15,416 nucleotides of DNA from Prevotella sp. UBA2711 (GTDB lineage Bacteria > Bacteroidota > Bacteroidia > Bacteroidales > Bacteroidaceae): NCBI GenBank assembly GCA_002354095.1, contig DEKX01000004.1, positions 13,965 to 29,380 on the forward strand. Reading direction: 5' to 3'. This document shows, piece after piece, positions 1 through 8,600 of this stretch. Each line of letters opens with the position of its first letter. Position 1 is the stretch's first letter. The position numbers and the translations under genes were made by a program. A model generated the notes under the pieces. That model was not told the origin of the DNA. It saw only the letters and a program-made list of their open reading frames with translations, and did not search any database.

Positions 1-2070
1 CTCCTTATTGGATTCCTCATTGATGCTGTTGGCGATAGCTCTTGTCAGTTCAGCATAGGAGAACGGCTTCAGCAGGCAACCACGGAAACCTGCCTTGATA
101 AAGTCATCTGCACTTCTTTCCGTCCTGCCTGTCATGGCAAGCATGGGAACGGTCTTTGAGTTGCCGATGTTGGCACCACGCAACAGTTCAAGCAGGTCGA
201 AACCGCTCATACCGCCCAGCATGATGTCAGTGATGATGAGGTCGTAGTCATTCTTCCTCATCCGCTCAAACAGTTCGTCCACCGTATGGCATCCGACTAC
301 CTGGACTTTTTTCTTGGCAAGCATCTCAACGGTCATTTTCAAGACTACGGTGTCATCATCCAGTATCGCTATCCGTAGTCCTTCCGGCAGAACGGTTGAC
401 TCTATAACGCTCCGCTGCAACACTTCCTCATCTCCTTCCATCAATGGAAGCGTTACCGTGAAGAGACTGCCGAATCCGACGTGACTTTCCACCTCTATCC
501 TGCCACCCAGCAGTTCTACGAGTGCTTTGGCGATACTCAGTCCGAGACCGAATCCCTCCTGTGTGTCGGCATTCTCCAGTCGGTTGAACGGGGTAAAGAT
601 ACGCTGTATCTGATCTTCGCTCATGCCTGTACCGGAATCCTGCACTTTGATGGTTAGCGTATTGTCCCTGTAGTCCACGCCTATGTTCACGGAGCCTTTT
701 CTGGTAAACTTGATGGCATTAGACATGAGATTACTGCCTATCTGGATAATGCGCTTGCGGTCACCCATTACCACTGTGTCATTGCCTGTAAATGCTCCTT
801 CTATCGCAATGTTCTTAACCGTTGCCAATGGCTCATACTCTGCCATGAGAGCACGAAGCACGTCCTTTACACGGAATGGCATCATATCCACTTCATCCTT
901 GCCAGTATCAAGACGGTAATAACTCAATAGCGTGTTCAGTAGCGTCAGCATTCTGTCCGACGATTGCTTGATGGCCTCTTCATACTGCTTGCATTTCTCA
1001 TCTCTGGTGGTTTCCGCTATCAGGTCGGCATAGCCCATGATGGAAGTCAATGGCGAGCGCAGGTCATGACTCACGGTGAGCATCATGTTCTGTCGAAGGG
1101 TGAGCAGTTCCTCGTTATGCCGATTGCTTTGTTCTAACTGAACCTTGTTTCTATGCCGTTCATTTGCGTCACGGTGAAACAGCCAGTAGAAGAAAACAGC
1201 AAGAAGAAATGCAGCAAATCCAAACCACATCACTAGATGCAAGGTTTCCCGCTGATGGGACATGAGATGTGTGGAGCCTAATTTGCGCATCTGCGAATCC
1301 TCTTCATTGAACTCGCTCGCCAGTTGGGTTATCTTCTCATTGATTAGGCTTTCTTTCCTTACAAGGTCTTCCATGTGCTGGAACAGTTGATTGGCACTTC
1401 GTTCCTGTGACTGCTGAATGTCAGTAGCCAACGATGTCAGAATCCTGTCCGTCTGTTGCTTGGCACGGTGCAAGGCTCGATTGTTCTCAGCCTCTGTCTC
1501 GGCATTGGCTTTCTTTTTGCTCTTCAGCCAGCCGAACATACCAGTGGTCTTGTGGCGGTTTTCCTTCAGGTTCTCGCTTACCTCGTCCGTCAGTTGCCGG
1601 TTGGCACGGTTTGCCTGTCGGATGATCTGCGGCATCTTCTGCTGCATCAACCCACTCACGTCCCTCAGTTGTTCCAAATCTTGGTGGATAGCCAGCAGAT
1701 AGCCCTTCTTCTCTGTGACCAACTGCTTGATTTCCTTAACTCGTCTCACCTGTGCCGTATCGGGTATCGTCATAATCATGAAGTCGAGCGTCATCATGAC
1801 ACACTTCTCCTTCTTTTCGTATGCCGCTATCCTCGTGCTGTCCCATATTGCAGCCTGACCGCCTAACTGAGTCAGGTCGAAAAGTTGCAGGAATGCGCCT
1901 TCTGAGAAGGCACGACGGTCTATGTTCTCCCTGTATCTCTTGCTGTTTTCTTCAAGATTACCGCTCTTGCAGACAACGATTACGGAAGTGACGACAAAGA
2001 GAGCCATAAGTGAGGCATATCCACTCAATATCTTCAGACGCAAAAGCGTCAAAGAGCCCTTATTTCTCAT
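1..2070 (-). CDS. Hybrid sensor histidine kinase / response regulator (C-terminus cut by window edge)
   Basis: This is a membrane-bound two-component sensor with a fused receiver domain. It reads without a stop for 690 codons from the ATG at 2070-2068 (MRNKGSLTLLRLK) to the left edge. Residues about 14-34 form one membrane segment and 277-298 a second. The roughly 240 residues between them are charged and coiled-coil-like, probably a periplasmic sensor. The kinase core shows the phospho-acceptor H335 (VSHDLRSPL), N451 (SNAIKF), D478 (DSGTG) and a GFGLGL ATP loop near 506-511. The receiver has the acidic cluster D571-D573, phospho-acceptor D615 (ITDIML) and K668 (LLKPF), so both halves look active. 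The layout (two TMs, long helical sensor with a FGWLKSKKK stretch, HK, receiver) recalls RteA-like regulators of Bacteroides conjugative elements, but that is recollection, not an alignment. Only a short tail should be missing. It is divergent from the toxin operon; whether it regulates it is unknown. Confidence 0.93.
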   Translation of the reverse strand, partial: MRNKGSLTLLRLKILSGYASLMALFVVTSVIVVCKSGNLEENSKRYRENIDRRAFSEGAFLQLFDLTQLGGQAAIWDSTRIAAYEKKEKCVMMTLDFMIMTIPDTAQVRRVKEIKQLVTEKKGYLLAIHQDLEQLRDVSGLMQQKMPQIIRQANRANRQLTDEVSENLKENRHKTTGMFGWLKSKKKANAETEAENNRALHRAKQQTDRILTSLATDIQQSQERSANQLFQHMEDLVRKESLINEKITQLASEFNEEDSQMRKLGSTHLMSHQRETLHLVMWFGFAAFLLAVFFYWLFHRDANERHRNKVQLEQSNRHNEELLTLRQNMMLTVSHDLRSPLTSIMGYADLIAETTRDEKCKQYEEAIKQSSDRMLTLLNTLLSYYRLDTGKDEVDMMPFRVKDVLRALMAEYEPLATVKNIAIEGAFTGNDTVVMGDRKRIIQIGSNLMSNAIKFTRKGSVNIGVDYRDNTLTIKVQDSGTGMSEDQIQRIFTPFNRLENADTQEGFGLGLSIAKALVELLGGRIEVESHVGFGSLFTVTLPLMEGDEEVLQRSVIESTVLPEGLRIAILDDDTVVLKMTVEMLAKKKVQVVGCHTVDELFERMRKNDYDLIITDIMLGGMSGFDLLELLRGANIGNSKTVPMLAMTGRTERSADDFIKAGFRGCLLKPFSYAELTRAIANSINEESNKE

Positions 2071-2117
2071 TCAACATCTTTACATTACAGATTACACATT
2101 TCCAATTTTTGGAAGTG

Positions 2118-2125
2118 CAAAAGTA
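2118..2125 (-). promoter_or_regulatory. Predicted -7 box for the hybrid kinase gene
   Basis: On the minus strand these bases read TACTTTTG, a perfect match to the Bacteroidota -7 consensus TAnnTTTG. The box lies 48 bases upstream of the kinase start codon, which would give a leader of roughly 40 nt. A clear -33 TTTG at the usual spacing is not visible, so this rests on the -7 box and its position. Confidence 0.5.
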
Positions 2126-2200
2126 ATAAAAACAAATGATAAATTAACATATTTTCTTGTTTTAATGATATAATCAATTCATTTTTTAACAATTAAAAAT

Positions 2201-2456
2201 AACGTATGTTATCTATTTAACTAAAAACACATAATCAAGGTGCAAGAAGTTTAATCTCTCACTTTTGATAGCACGATAACTTTCGCAATCATGCTTCAAT
2301 CATTGGCGCTCGCTACCACCTTAATAGTTCGTGCATGCTTTTTTGTTTTTAAACTCGTAATATCTCATTAGTTGTCATTCAGGACACAATGAGTGTTTGA
2401 TTTGTGTTAATAATTATTAAAATTTATAAATAATTTCAGTTTAGATAACGAACGTT
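2201..2456. repeat. Non-coding block bounded by imperfect 16-bp inverted repeats
   Basis: The left end reads AACGTATGTTATCTAT (2201-2216); the reverse complement of the right end (2441-2456) reads AACGTTCGTTATCTAA. Thirteen of 16 positions agree, with AACGT and GTTATCTA unbroken. Read on the minus strand, the interior gives open stretches broken by single stops, as a decayed or repeat-derived sequence would. The right repeat ends 13 bases before the plus-strand -7 box, where a regulator or RNA polymerase contact could lie. It could be a regulator-binding pair, a small MITE-like repeat or an invertible segment. A 13/16 match in an AT-rich gap this size can arise by chance, so the call is tentative. 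Confidence 0.35.
2271..2334. other. Imperfect hairpin with large loop, followed by a T-run
   Basis: GCACGATAACT (2271-2281) can pair with AGTTCGTGC (2326-2334): nine base pairs with a two-base TA bulge, enclosing about 44 bases. Four bases after the right arm comes TTTTTTG followed by more Ts (2339-2350), so on the plus strand it loosely resembles an intrinsic terminator or the end of a small RNA. The loop is much larger than in a normal terminator and no convincing promoter precedes it, so it may simply be a structured part of the surrounding block. Confidence 0.25.
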
Positions 2457-2469
2457 GTGTAATTTTTTA

Positions 2470-2477
2470 TACTTTTG
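2470..2477 (+). promoter_or_regulatory. Predicted -7 box for the toxin operon
   Basis: TACTTTTG matches the Bacteroidota -7 consensus TAnnTTTG exactly and is identical to the box facing the kinase. It would start transcription near 2484 and leave a leader of about 120 nt before the ATG at 2608. No TTTG sits at the expected -33 spacing; the position is occupied by the right inverted repeat ending at 2456. That may indicate an activator-dependent promoter, or that the match is fortuitous. Confidence 0.45.
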
Positions 2478-2607
2478 TCTTGCATTTCTGATTAAAAGAG
2501 GTTTAATGGGACATGTACACCCATAAAAATATACTATTCAACCTCTACCCTGACAGATTTAGCAATAGCATTTTAACAATGAACATAACAAAAATTACAA
2601 ATATTCA

Positions 2608-5589
2608 ATGCTTATGAAAAGGTCTATTCTCTTTTCCATTCTTTTCATGTTATCGGAGCTTATGCTTCCTGCTCGTTCACCCCGTGGATTCAACGATGGC
2701 GCAGATGTCTGGTTCATGACCGTTCCTGTCAGTAACAATTTACAAGGTCGCTACCACTGGTTCGATGTTGCTGGTGATTCACTATCACTTTATGCATACA
2801 ACCGCAATGTTGGAAACTACACTTTTACGCAGGACAGAAGCCAGCTCAAGTTTTTAAACTTCAATCCAGCAATGGATTTCTCCAAAGGCGATTCCCCGAA
2901 ATGGGGCAATCTATTCCGTTCTAACCTTACGCAAGCAACCATCATCGGAGTGTTTGCACCTTATTCTTTCACAAAAGAATCGGTTATATACGGTGTTGCA
3001 AGCGGCGATGGTGGCGGTAGCCTTGTCACCAATGACAAGATAGTACGCCCCAACTCGATTTCACCTCTCGACTACGGCGATACCAACGGTGAGGATCTCC
3101 AGTATACAAGCAAAGATTCCGTGACTCTGGACATTTTCAAAGAGCATGCCACAAAGGTACTGACATACTACCGTGCGGCAGCACCTAATACATCGGTATG
3201 GGGCAGCCCTGGCGGAACATTAACCATAGGCGGAACATACAGCGCCTCAAACGAACATTTCAATGGTCCGTTCAACACAAACACCTTTGACAATAACGTC
3301 TTTGAGGGCTATACACCAGAGTTGCTTATCTACAACCGCCTGCTCACTCCTGGTGAGAGGCGCAGGGTGGAAAGCTATCTCGCAATGAAGTATGGTGTCA
3401 CGCTCAACAATTCCTATCTTGACGGAGACGGAAACCTTGTTTGGGATAGGGATGAAGCTGGTGTTTATCATAACAGGGTGACATCTGTGGCACGCAACAG
3501 CGTATGGAATTTCTATCAACCGATTTCGACAACCTCTTATGAGGAAGGACCGCTGTACACATCTCTTCCGGAAAACGACAGCTACCATAATTCAAACACA
3601 TATGGGCTTCCGTCAGAAGCACACCTGTTAGTCATGGGACGCGAATACGGGAACATCATGCCAGACAAAAGTTTCCTTTTCTGGGGCGATGATGGAGGAT
3701 CGCTGGGGACATACACTTCTCCCAACGACACTCTTTGGCATATAATGAACCGTACGTGGCTCGTGAAGACGAACAATCCTGTCACGGGTGACAGTGCAAC
3801 GGTACGCTGGAACGGGAACGGCATGACGGTCACTCCAAAAGGTTTCATTGACATAATTAGTCAGGAAACGGGTACAGCAGGCATAGTGGTGACACCAAAT
3901 GTTGTAGAGAACAATGCGTTTATAGAGTTCACATGCCCTTCAATCCATCCGACATTTGACATCGGTTTTGGCAGTTCTGGAGATGATGGATGCTCATATG
4001 GTTTCCGTATTGGTAATGACGGCAGTGTTAGAACAATCAATAACGAGGAAGTTTCTTCCACATCCATAGCAACTGGTGTCAATGGAAACGATGTCTCAGT
4101 GATGCTCTCCAACGGCATGGTATATCTGCGTATTGACGGCGAGGGGAATGCAGCATGTAGCATTGTTTTACCAGATAAAAAGACTTCTTCCGCATTGCAC
4201 GGAGTAATCAAAGCCGAAGCGTCCGAGTCACCGCTGGTTCTGGCTTCCGTCCGCACTAACGGGGTTGCCGAAACTGGCTACTTTGCCGAGCTAAACCATA
4301 ACCTCACACCAGAAAAGACGTTCTACCATTATAGCAGACAGCGTACAGTCATGCTCATAGACCCTTCTGGGGAAGGGAATTTTGATACAGGTACAACCAC
4401 TGTAGTGAAATGCTCTATGCCAGATATCACCAGAGGCAAGACGATATTCCATAACATACTGTGGGATGCAGACGGCAGTGGTTCCGATGTGTTCACGTTC
4501 GCCTATTTCGATGGCATATCCGCCGATGTGGAGGCGAATCCTTCGACATGTCTTGACGGCGTTCCGCAAAAGGACGGATCTATAGACATAGGAATAAATA
4601 TAGGTACTCCAATATATAAGTATGCCCTTACAGTTGATACCGTCACAGGTATGAAAAAAGATGATGTCGTGGCAAGCGGCAGTTTCATGGGCGAAACCCA
4701 TAAAATTGAAAATCTGGCATCCGGGACATACACACTGACGCTAACACAGGGAGGAGGCAATGACATTCACGGTAAGGGCGACCTCCTTTACTCCACCTAT
4801 TCGCACACCGACCGCAGATTTACAGGCGGCGAAATTAAATGGACAGTTACCGAGACAGGTTCATGGTATCGCATCGGAGCAGAGCCATCAATGGCCGAGG
4901 ATATAACACAGTGGGGGTACGATGTACGTGACAACAAAGCGTATTTCATCATCGACGGATATACAAGCCTGACACAGGGAGTGAATATCAAGCCTGGCGA
5001 CACACTCGGATTGAAGATAAGCGGCATATATGTACGCTGGTATCACAACGGCGTGGAAGTCCTTAAAAAGAGCGCATGGACACTTCGCTTGTGGAGAGTC
5101 TGCATAAAGTACGGTCATGGTGAGACACATATCACCGACCTGACCATTAACGGTCAGCCAGTGGAAGATTTCGACATAAACGGCAACGTGCAGATAGAAA
5201 CTCCAAAGAGCAGCACGGTAGCCTACTCGATACATATAGGTAACGAATGTGACCCATCAGTCCCCAACGGTATCGAGCCGAAACAGAATTTCGTCATAGG
5301 AGAGGCAGAATATGACGTTCAAGCTACCAGTCAGACTGAGAGGGACAGCCAGCTCTCTGTACATAATGAGGACGGAACTACCAATATCTATGATGCTGTT
5401 CTTAACGGTGGAAAGAGCGGACAGGCAACCATCATGGTTTTTGACACTTCTGGCAAAGTTATATATGAAGGACAAATGGAGGGTGATGTCGTTAAAACAT
5501 CGCGTTTCAGAGTACCTGTTTCAGGCGTATATATTGTAAAGGCCATCACCGACAACGGCGAACATACCCAGAAAATCTTAGCAAAATAA
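2608..5589 (+). CDS. Secreted LamG/lectin-like multidomain protein with T9SS sorting tail
   Basis: This 993-residue protein has an N-terminal signal peptide (MLMKRSILFSILFMLSELML), probably cleaved near residue 23; the ATG at 2614 (MKRS) is an equally good start. Residues about 40-270 look like a concanavalin/LamG-type beta sandwich ending in LLTPGERRRVESYLAMKYG (near 244-262), a signature of large Bacteroidota surface proteins. Two further beta modules follow, around 435-530 and 730-880; the second contains GDTLGLKISG...VRWYHNGVEV, typical of lectin-like sandwiches. The last 75 residues (SGQATIMVFDTSGKVIYEG ... GVYIVKAITDNGE...KILAK) form a type A T9SS C-terminal sorting domain, so the protein should cross the outer membrane and reach the surface or medium. 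It lies 34 bases before the RHS gene with no terminator between, so the two are probably co-transcribed. The precise role is unknown; an adhesin or receptor-binding partner is inferred. Confidence 0.85.
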   Translation: MLMKRSILFSILFMLSELMLPARSPRGFNDGADVWFMTVPVSNNLQGRYHWFDVAGDSLSLYAYNRNVGNYTFTQDRSQLKFLNFNPAMDFSKGDSPKWGNLFRSNLTQATIIGVFAPYSFTKESVIYGVASGDGGGSLVTNDKIVRPNSISPLDYGDTNGEDLQYTSKDSVTLDIFKEHATKVLTYYRAAAPNTSVWGSPGGTLTIGGTYSASNEHFNGPFNTNTFDNNVFEGYTPELLIYNRLLTPGERRRVESYLAMKYGVTLNNSYLDGDGNLVWDRDEAGVYHNRVTSVARNSVWNFYQPISTTSYEEGPLYTSLPENDSYHNSNTYGLPSEAHLLVMGREYGNIMPDKSFLFWGDDGGSLGTYTSPNDTLWHIMNRTWLVKTNNPVTGDSATVRWNGNGMTVTPKGFIDIISQETGTAGIVVTPNVVENNAFIEFTCPSIHPTFDIGFGSSGDDGCSYGFRIGNDGSVRTINNEEVSSTSIATGVNGNDVSVMLSNGMVYLRIDGEGNAACSIVLPDKKTSSALHGVIKAEASESPLVLASVRTNGVAETGYFAELNHNLTPEKTFYHYSRQRTVMLIDPSGEGNFDTGTTTVVKCSMPDITRGKTIFHNILWDADGSGSDVFTFAYFDGISADVEANPSTCLDGVPQKDGSIDIGINIGTPIYKYALTVDTVTGMKKDDVVASGSFMGETHKIENLASGTYTLTLTQGGGNDIHGKGDLLYSTYSHTDRRFTGGEIKWTVTETGSWYRIGAEPSMAEDITQWGYDVRDNKAYFIIDGYTSLTQGVNIKPGDTLGLKISGIYVRWYHNGVEVLKKSAWTLRLWRVCIKYGHGETHITDLTINGQPVEDFDINGNVQIETPKSSTVAYSIHIGNECDPSVPNGIEPKQNFVIGEAEYDVQATSQTERDSQLSVHNEDGTTNIYDAVLNGGKSGQATIMVFDTSGKVIYEGQMEGDVVKTSRFRVPVSGVYIVKAITDNGEHTQKILAK

Positions 5590-5623
5590 AGAAAATATCC
5601 ACATCAAATACAACTGATACATT

Positions 5624-8600
5624 ATGAAACGTACATATATCATAGCTGTTGTTTCCGTCATATTATCGGCGGCAGCTTTGGCAGGGATATTCATGTATCC
5701 AGGCTCGACTACAGATGCCATGCCCTTGCAGAAGGACAGTGGTGCCAGCATAGTGGCTAATGTCTCCAGCACATCGCCAAGTATAGCAACTGCAAAAAGC
5801 GGTAATTACTCTCGGCTACAGAAGAAAGAGGTTACATCATGCAAGACAAAAGCGGAAGATGCTACCATTGAACCTGCTCCTGATAACATGCAGGAACATG
5901 TTAAGACAAAAAATGAAGAAATTTATGCCGACGGCTCCGTCCGCAAATATTTCACCACGACACAGTCGGACAGCATTTCCGTAGCCGGAGGCACTCTTTC
6001 CGTGCCAGAGGGACGGCTGTTGCGCCCAATTAACCTTTCAATATGTGCGGTGGATAGTGCGGCGCTGCCGGAACTTGACTTCGCCATGTGCAATGTCACG
6101 GGCGAGAGCGACGGCTACCGCTTCCTCCCTCACGGCACGCACTTCACGGAAGAGGGTGCCACCGTGCGGCTGAAATATGACCGCACGAGGATTCCGAGCG
6201 GTTACACGGAAGATGACATCCGCACGTTCTACTACGATACCGAGAAGAGCCACTGGGTGGCTCTTGACCGTGTGAGGGTCAACAAGGAACTGGCATACGT
6301 GGAGTCCAGGACCACCCACTTCACCGACATGATCAACGGTGTCATACAGGCACCCGAATCTCCTGAGACCGACGGCTTCGCGCCGACCATGATGAACGAC
6401 ATCAAGGCGGCAGACCCGACGGCGAAACTCAACATCATCGCACCGCCGACGGCGAACAACCGCGGCTCGGCGAACATGCAGTATGCTTTCGAGATGCCTC
6501 CCGCACGCAACGGCATGGCTCCGTCACTCGCTATAAGCTACAACAGCGACGGCGGCAATGGATGGCTCGGACAGGGCTGGGACCTCTCCGTACCGTCAAT
6601 CACGCTCGATACCCGCTGGGGTGTTCCGCGTTATGACCTGGCAAACGAGACCGAGACATACTCGCTCTCCGGCTCCATGCTCTCCACGATGGACGACAAC
6701 GGCGCGATGAGCGTCGCACACCGTGGCGACAAGATAGCACGCAAGGCCGACCGCCAGTTCTACACCCGTCAGGGCGGCGACTTCTCACGCATCATCCGCA
6801 AGGGCGACAGTCCTGCTAACTACTACTGGGAAGTGACCGACAAGCAGGGCGTGGTATATACCTACGGCGGCGAGGGTGCCGTACTCAAAGGCACGATTAC
6901 CGACCTCTCCGGCAACACGCGCGAGGTGATTTCCGAATGGAAGCTAAAGAAGGTTGTCGAGACCCACGGCGACTGGATAGAATACGAGTACACGGCGGCC
7001 GACGAGCCTGTGCGCGGAGGACTGGTGGCGAAGGCCGTCTATCTTTCCAAGGTCAGCGCGGGCAACGCCGAGAGCACCGAACCTCATACCGTGGTGACGC
7101 TGACGGGTGACAAGACCAAGCGGCAGAAGGCCAACAATGCACGTTACGGTTATCTGACCTCCTCGAACAAGCTGCTTGAGAAGGTTTCCGTCAGCTTCAT
7201 GGGTGAGGAACTGCGCAGCTACACGTTTTCATACGTCGATGGCGCGTTCCACAAGGACCTGCTTGAGGGAGTACGACAGTTTGACGACCAAGGACAGGAG
7301 TTCGCCTTCCAGAAATTCGACTATTACGACGACGTGCAGGCGGCAAGCGGATACGTGCCGTTCAAGGATGGCGAGGAGACATGGAACATGCATAATGACG
7401 GACTGGACGCAGGATTTATCAATCCCTTGCAGGGAATGGATATGTTCAGCGACAAACCTACCGCACTCGGTGGCACGACAAGTTCTTCTATCGGAGGTTC
7501 TTTCTATGCCGGTGTGGGTATTTATGACGGCAGCTCGTCCACATCTTCCACTATCGGTGGTAGTTTTAGCTATTCCAATGACAATTCAAAGGGTCTTTCC
7601 ACCTTTGTGGATTTGAACGGTGACGGTTTGCCCGATAAGGTATATAAAGATGGAGGTTCAGTCTATTACCGTCCGCAGATTAGAAACACAAATAACACTG
7701 TTGAATACGGAGAGCCGATAAAGGTAATCGGAATATCCGACTTTTCATCTTCCACCAGTAATACTTACTCCGGCGGTGCTGACGTAAAAGCCGGATGGGG
7801 TTCTGTTGTAGCCACCATTGGTACTGATGCTTCTAAAACCACGACAAAAACGACTGTTTATTTCTCTGATATAAACGGTGATGGCCTGATAGACCTTGTA
7901 TCAAATGGCAAAGTATATTTCAATCATATAGAATTTGACGCACAGGGCAATGCTGTTCCGACATTCACCCTCAGCAGTGCCGATACACCGAGTCCTATTA
8001 TATATGACCCCACCAAGATTGATGTTTCCGTTGGGGCGGTTGATCCGGAAGAACAGGCTGAAATTATCCGATTGTCTCCGATGGAAGATGCCGTCCGTGT
8101 ATGGGTCGCACCAAGAAACGGTATTGTAAACATATCCGGTACGGTTTCTCTGATTGTTCCGACCGGTGATTATGATACAGATGCGTATGACAAGGCCGAC
8201 GGTGTACGGGTGACCATTCAGAAGGGTGGTTCCGAACTGTGGAGCCAGTCTATTTCCAAAGGTGATGCCACTGCGCATAATGCTACGGCACAGCCTGTGC
8301 CTGTAAACAAGGGTGACCGCATCTATTTCCGTGTTCAATCCGGTAACGAGGAAATGAGCAACGGTGCATTTGACGAGGTAGCATGGCATCCGGTCATTAC
8401 ATATTCAGGTACGGAAGAAATTATGCCAAATGGCTATTCCACAACTGTATATAAACCGGAGGAAGGCGCATTGTACTTTGCTCCCACATCATTAAGTATA
8501 GACGGTGGAAACGAGACGGTAGAAATTACAGGAACTTTCAACAAGCCTCAGACAACGGATGACATCACATTAAGCATTATCGGATTCAATGACAAGAAAG

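Larger units (their letters stand above)
2071..2607. other. Divergent AT-rich intergenic region
   Basis: This 537-base gap separates the minus-strand kinase from the plus-strand operon. I see no credible protein gene in it: the only notable open stretch, about 80 codons starting at 1922 on the plus strand, begins inside the kinase and has no recognisable content. The gap holds two outward-facing -7 boxes (2118-2125 and 2470-2477). Between them is a block bounded by an imperfect inverted repeat (2201-2216 and 2441-2456) containing two hairpin-like structures (2271-2334 and 2364-2393). The last 130 bases before 2608 are A-rich leader sequence without a Shine-Dalgarno motif, normal for Bacteroidota. 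Confidence 0.75.

Noticed and set aside
1418..1866. Several plus-strand frames of 63-136 codons.
   Set aside because: All lie opposite the hybrid kinase, whose domains and catalytic residues are unmistakable.
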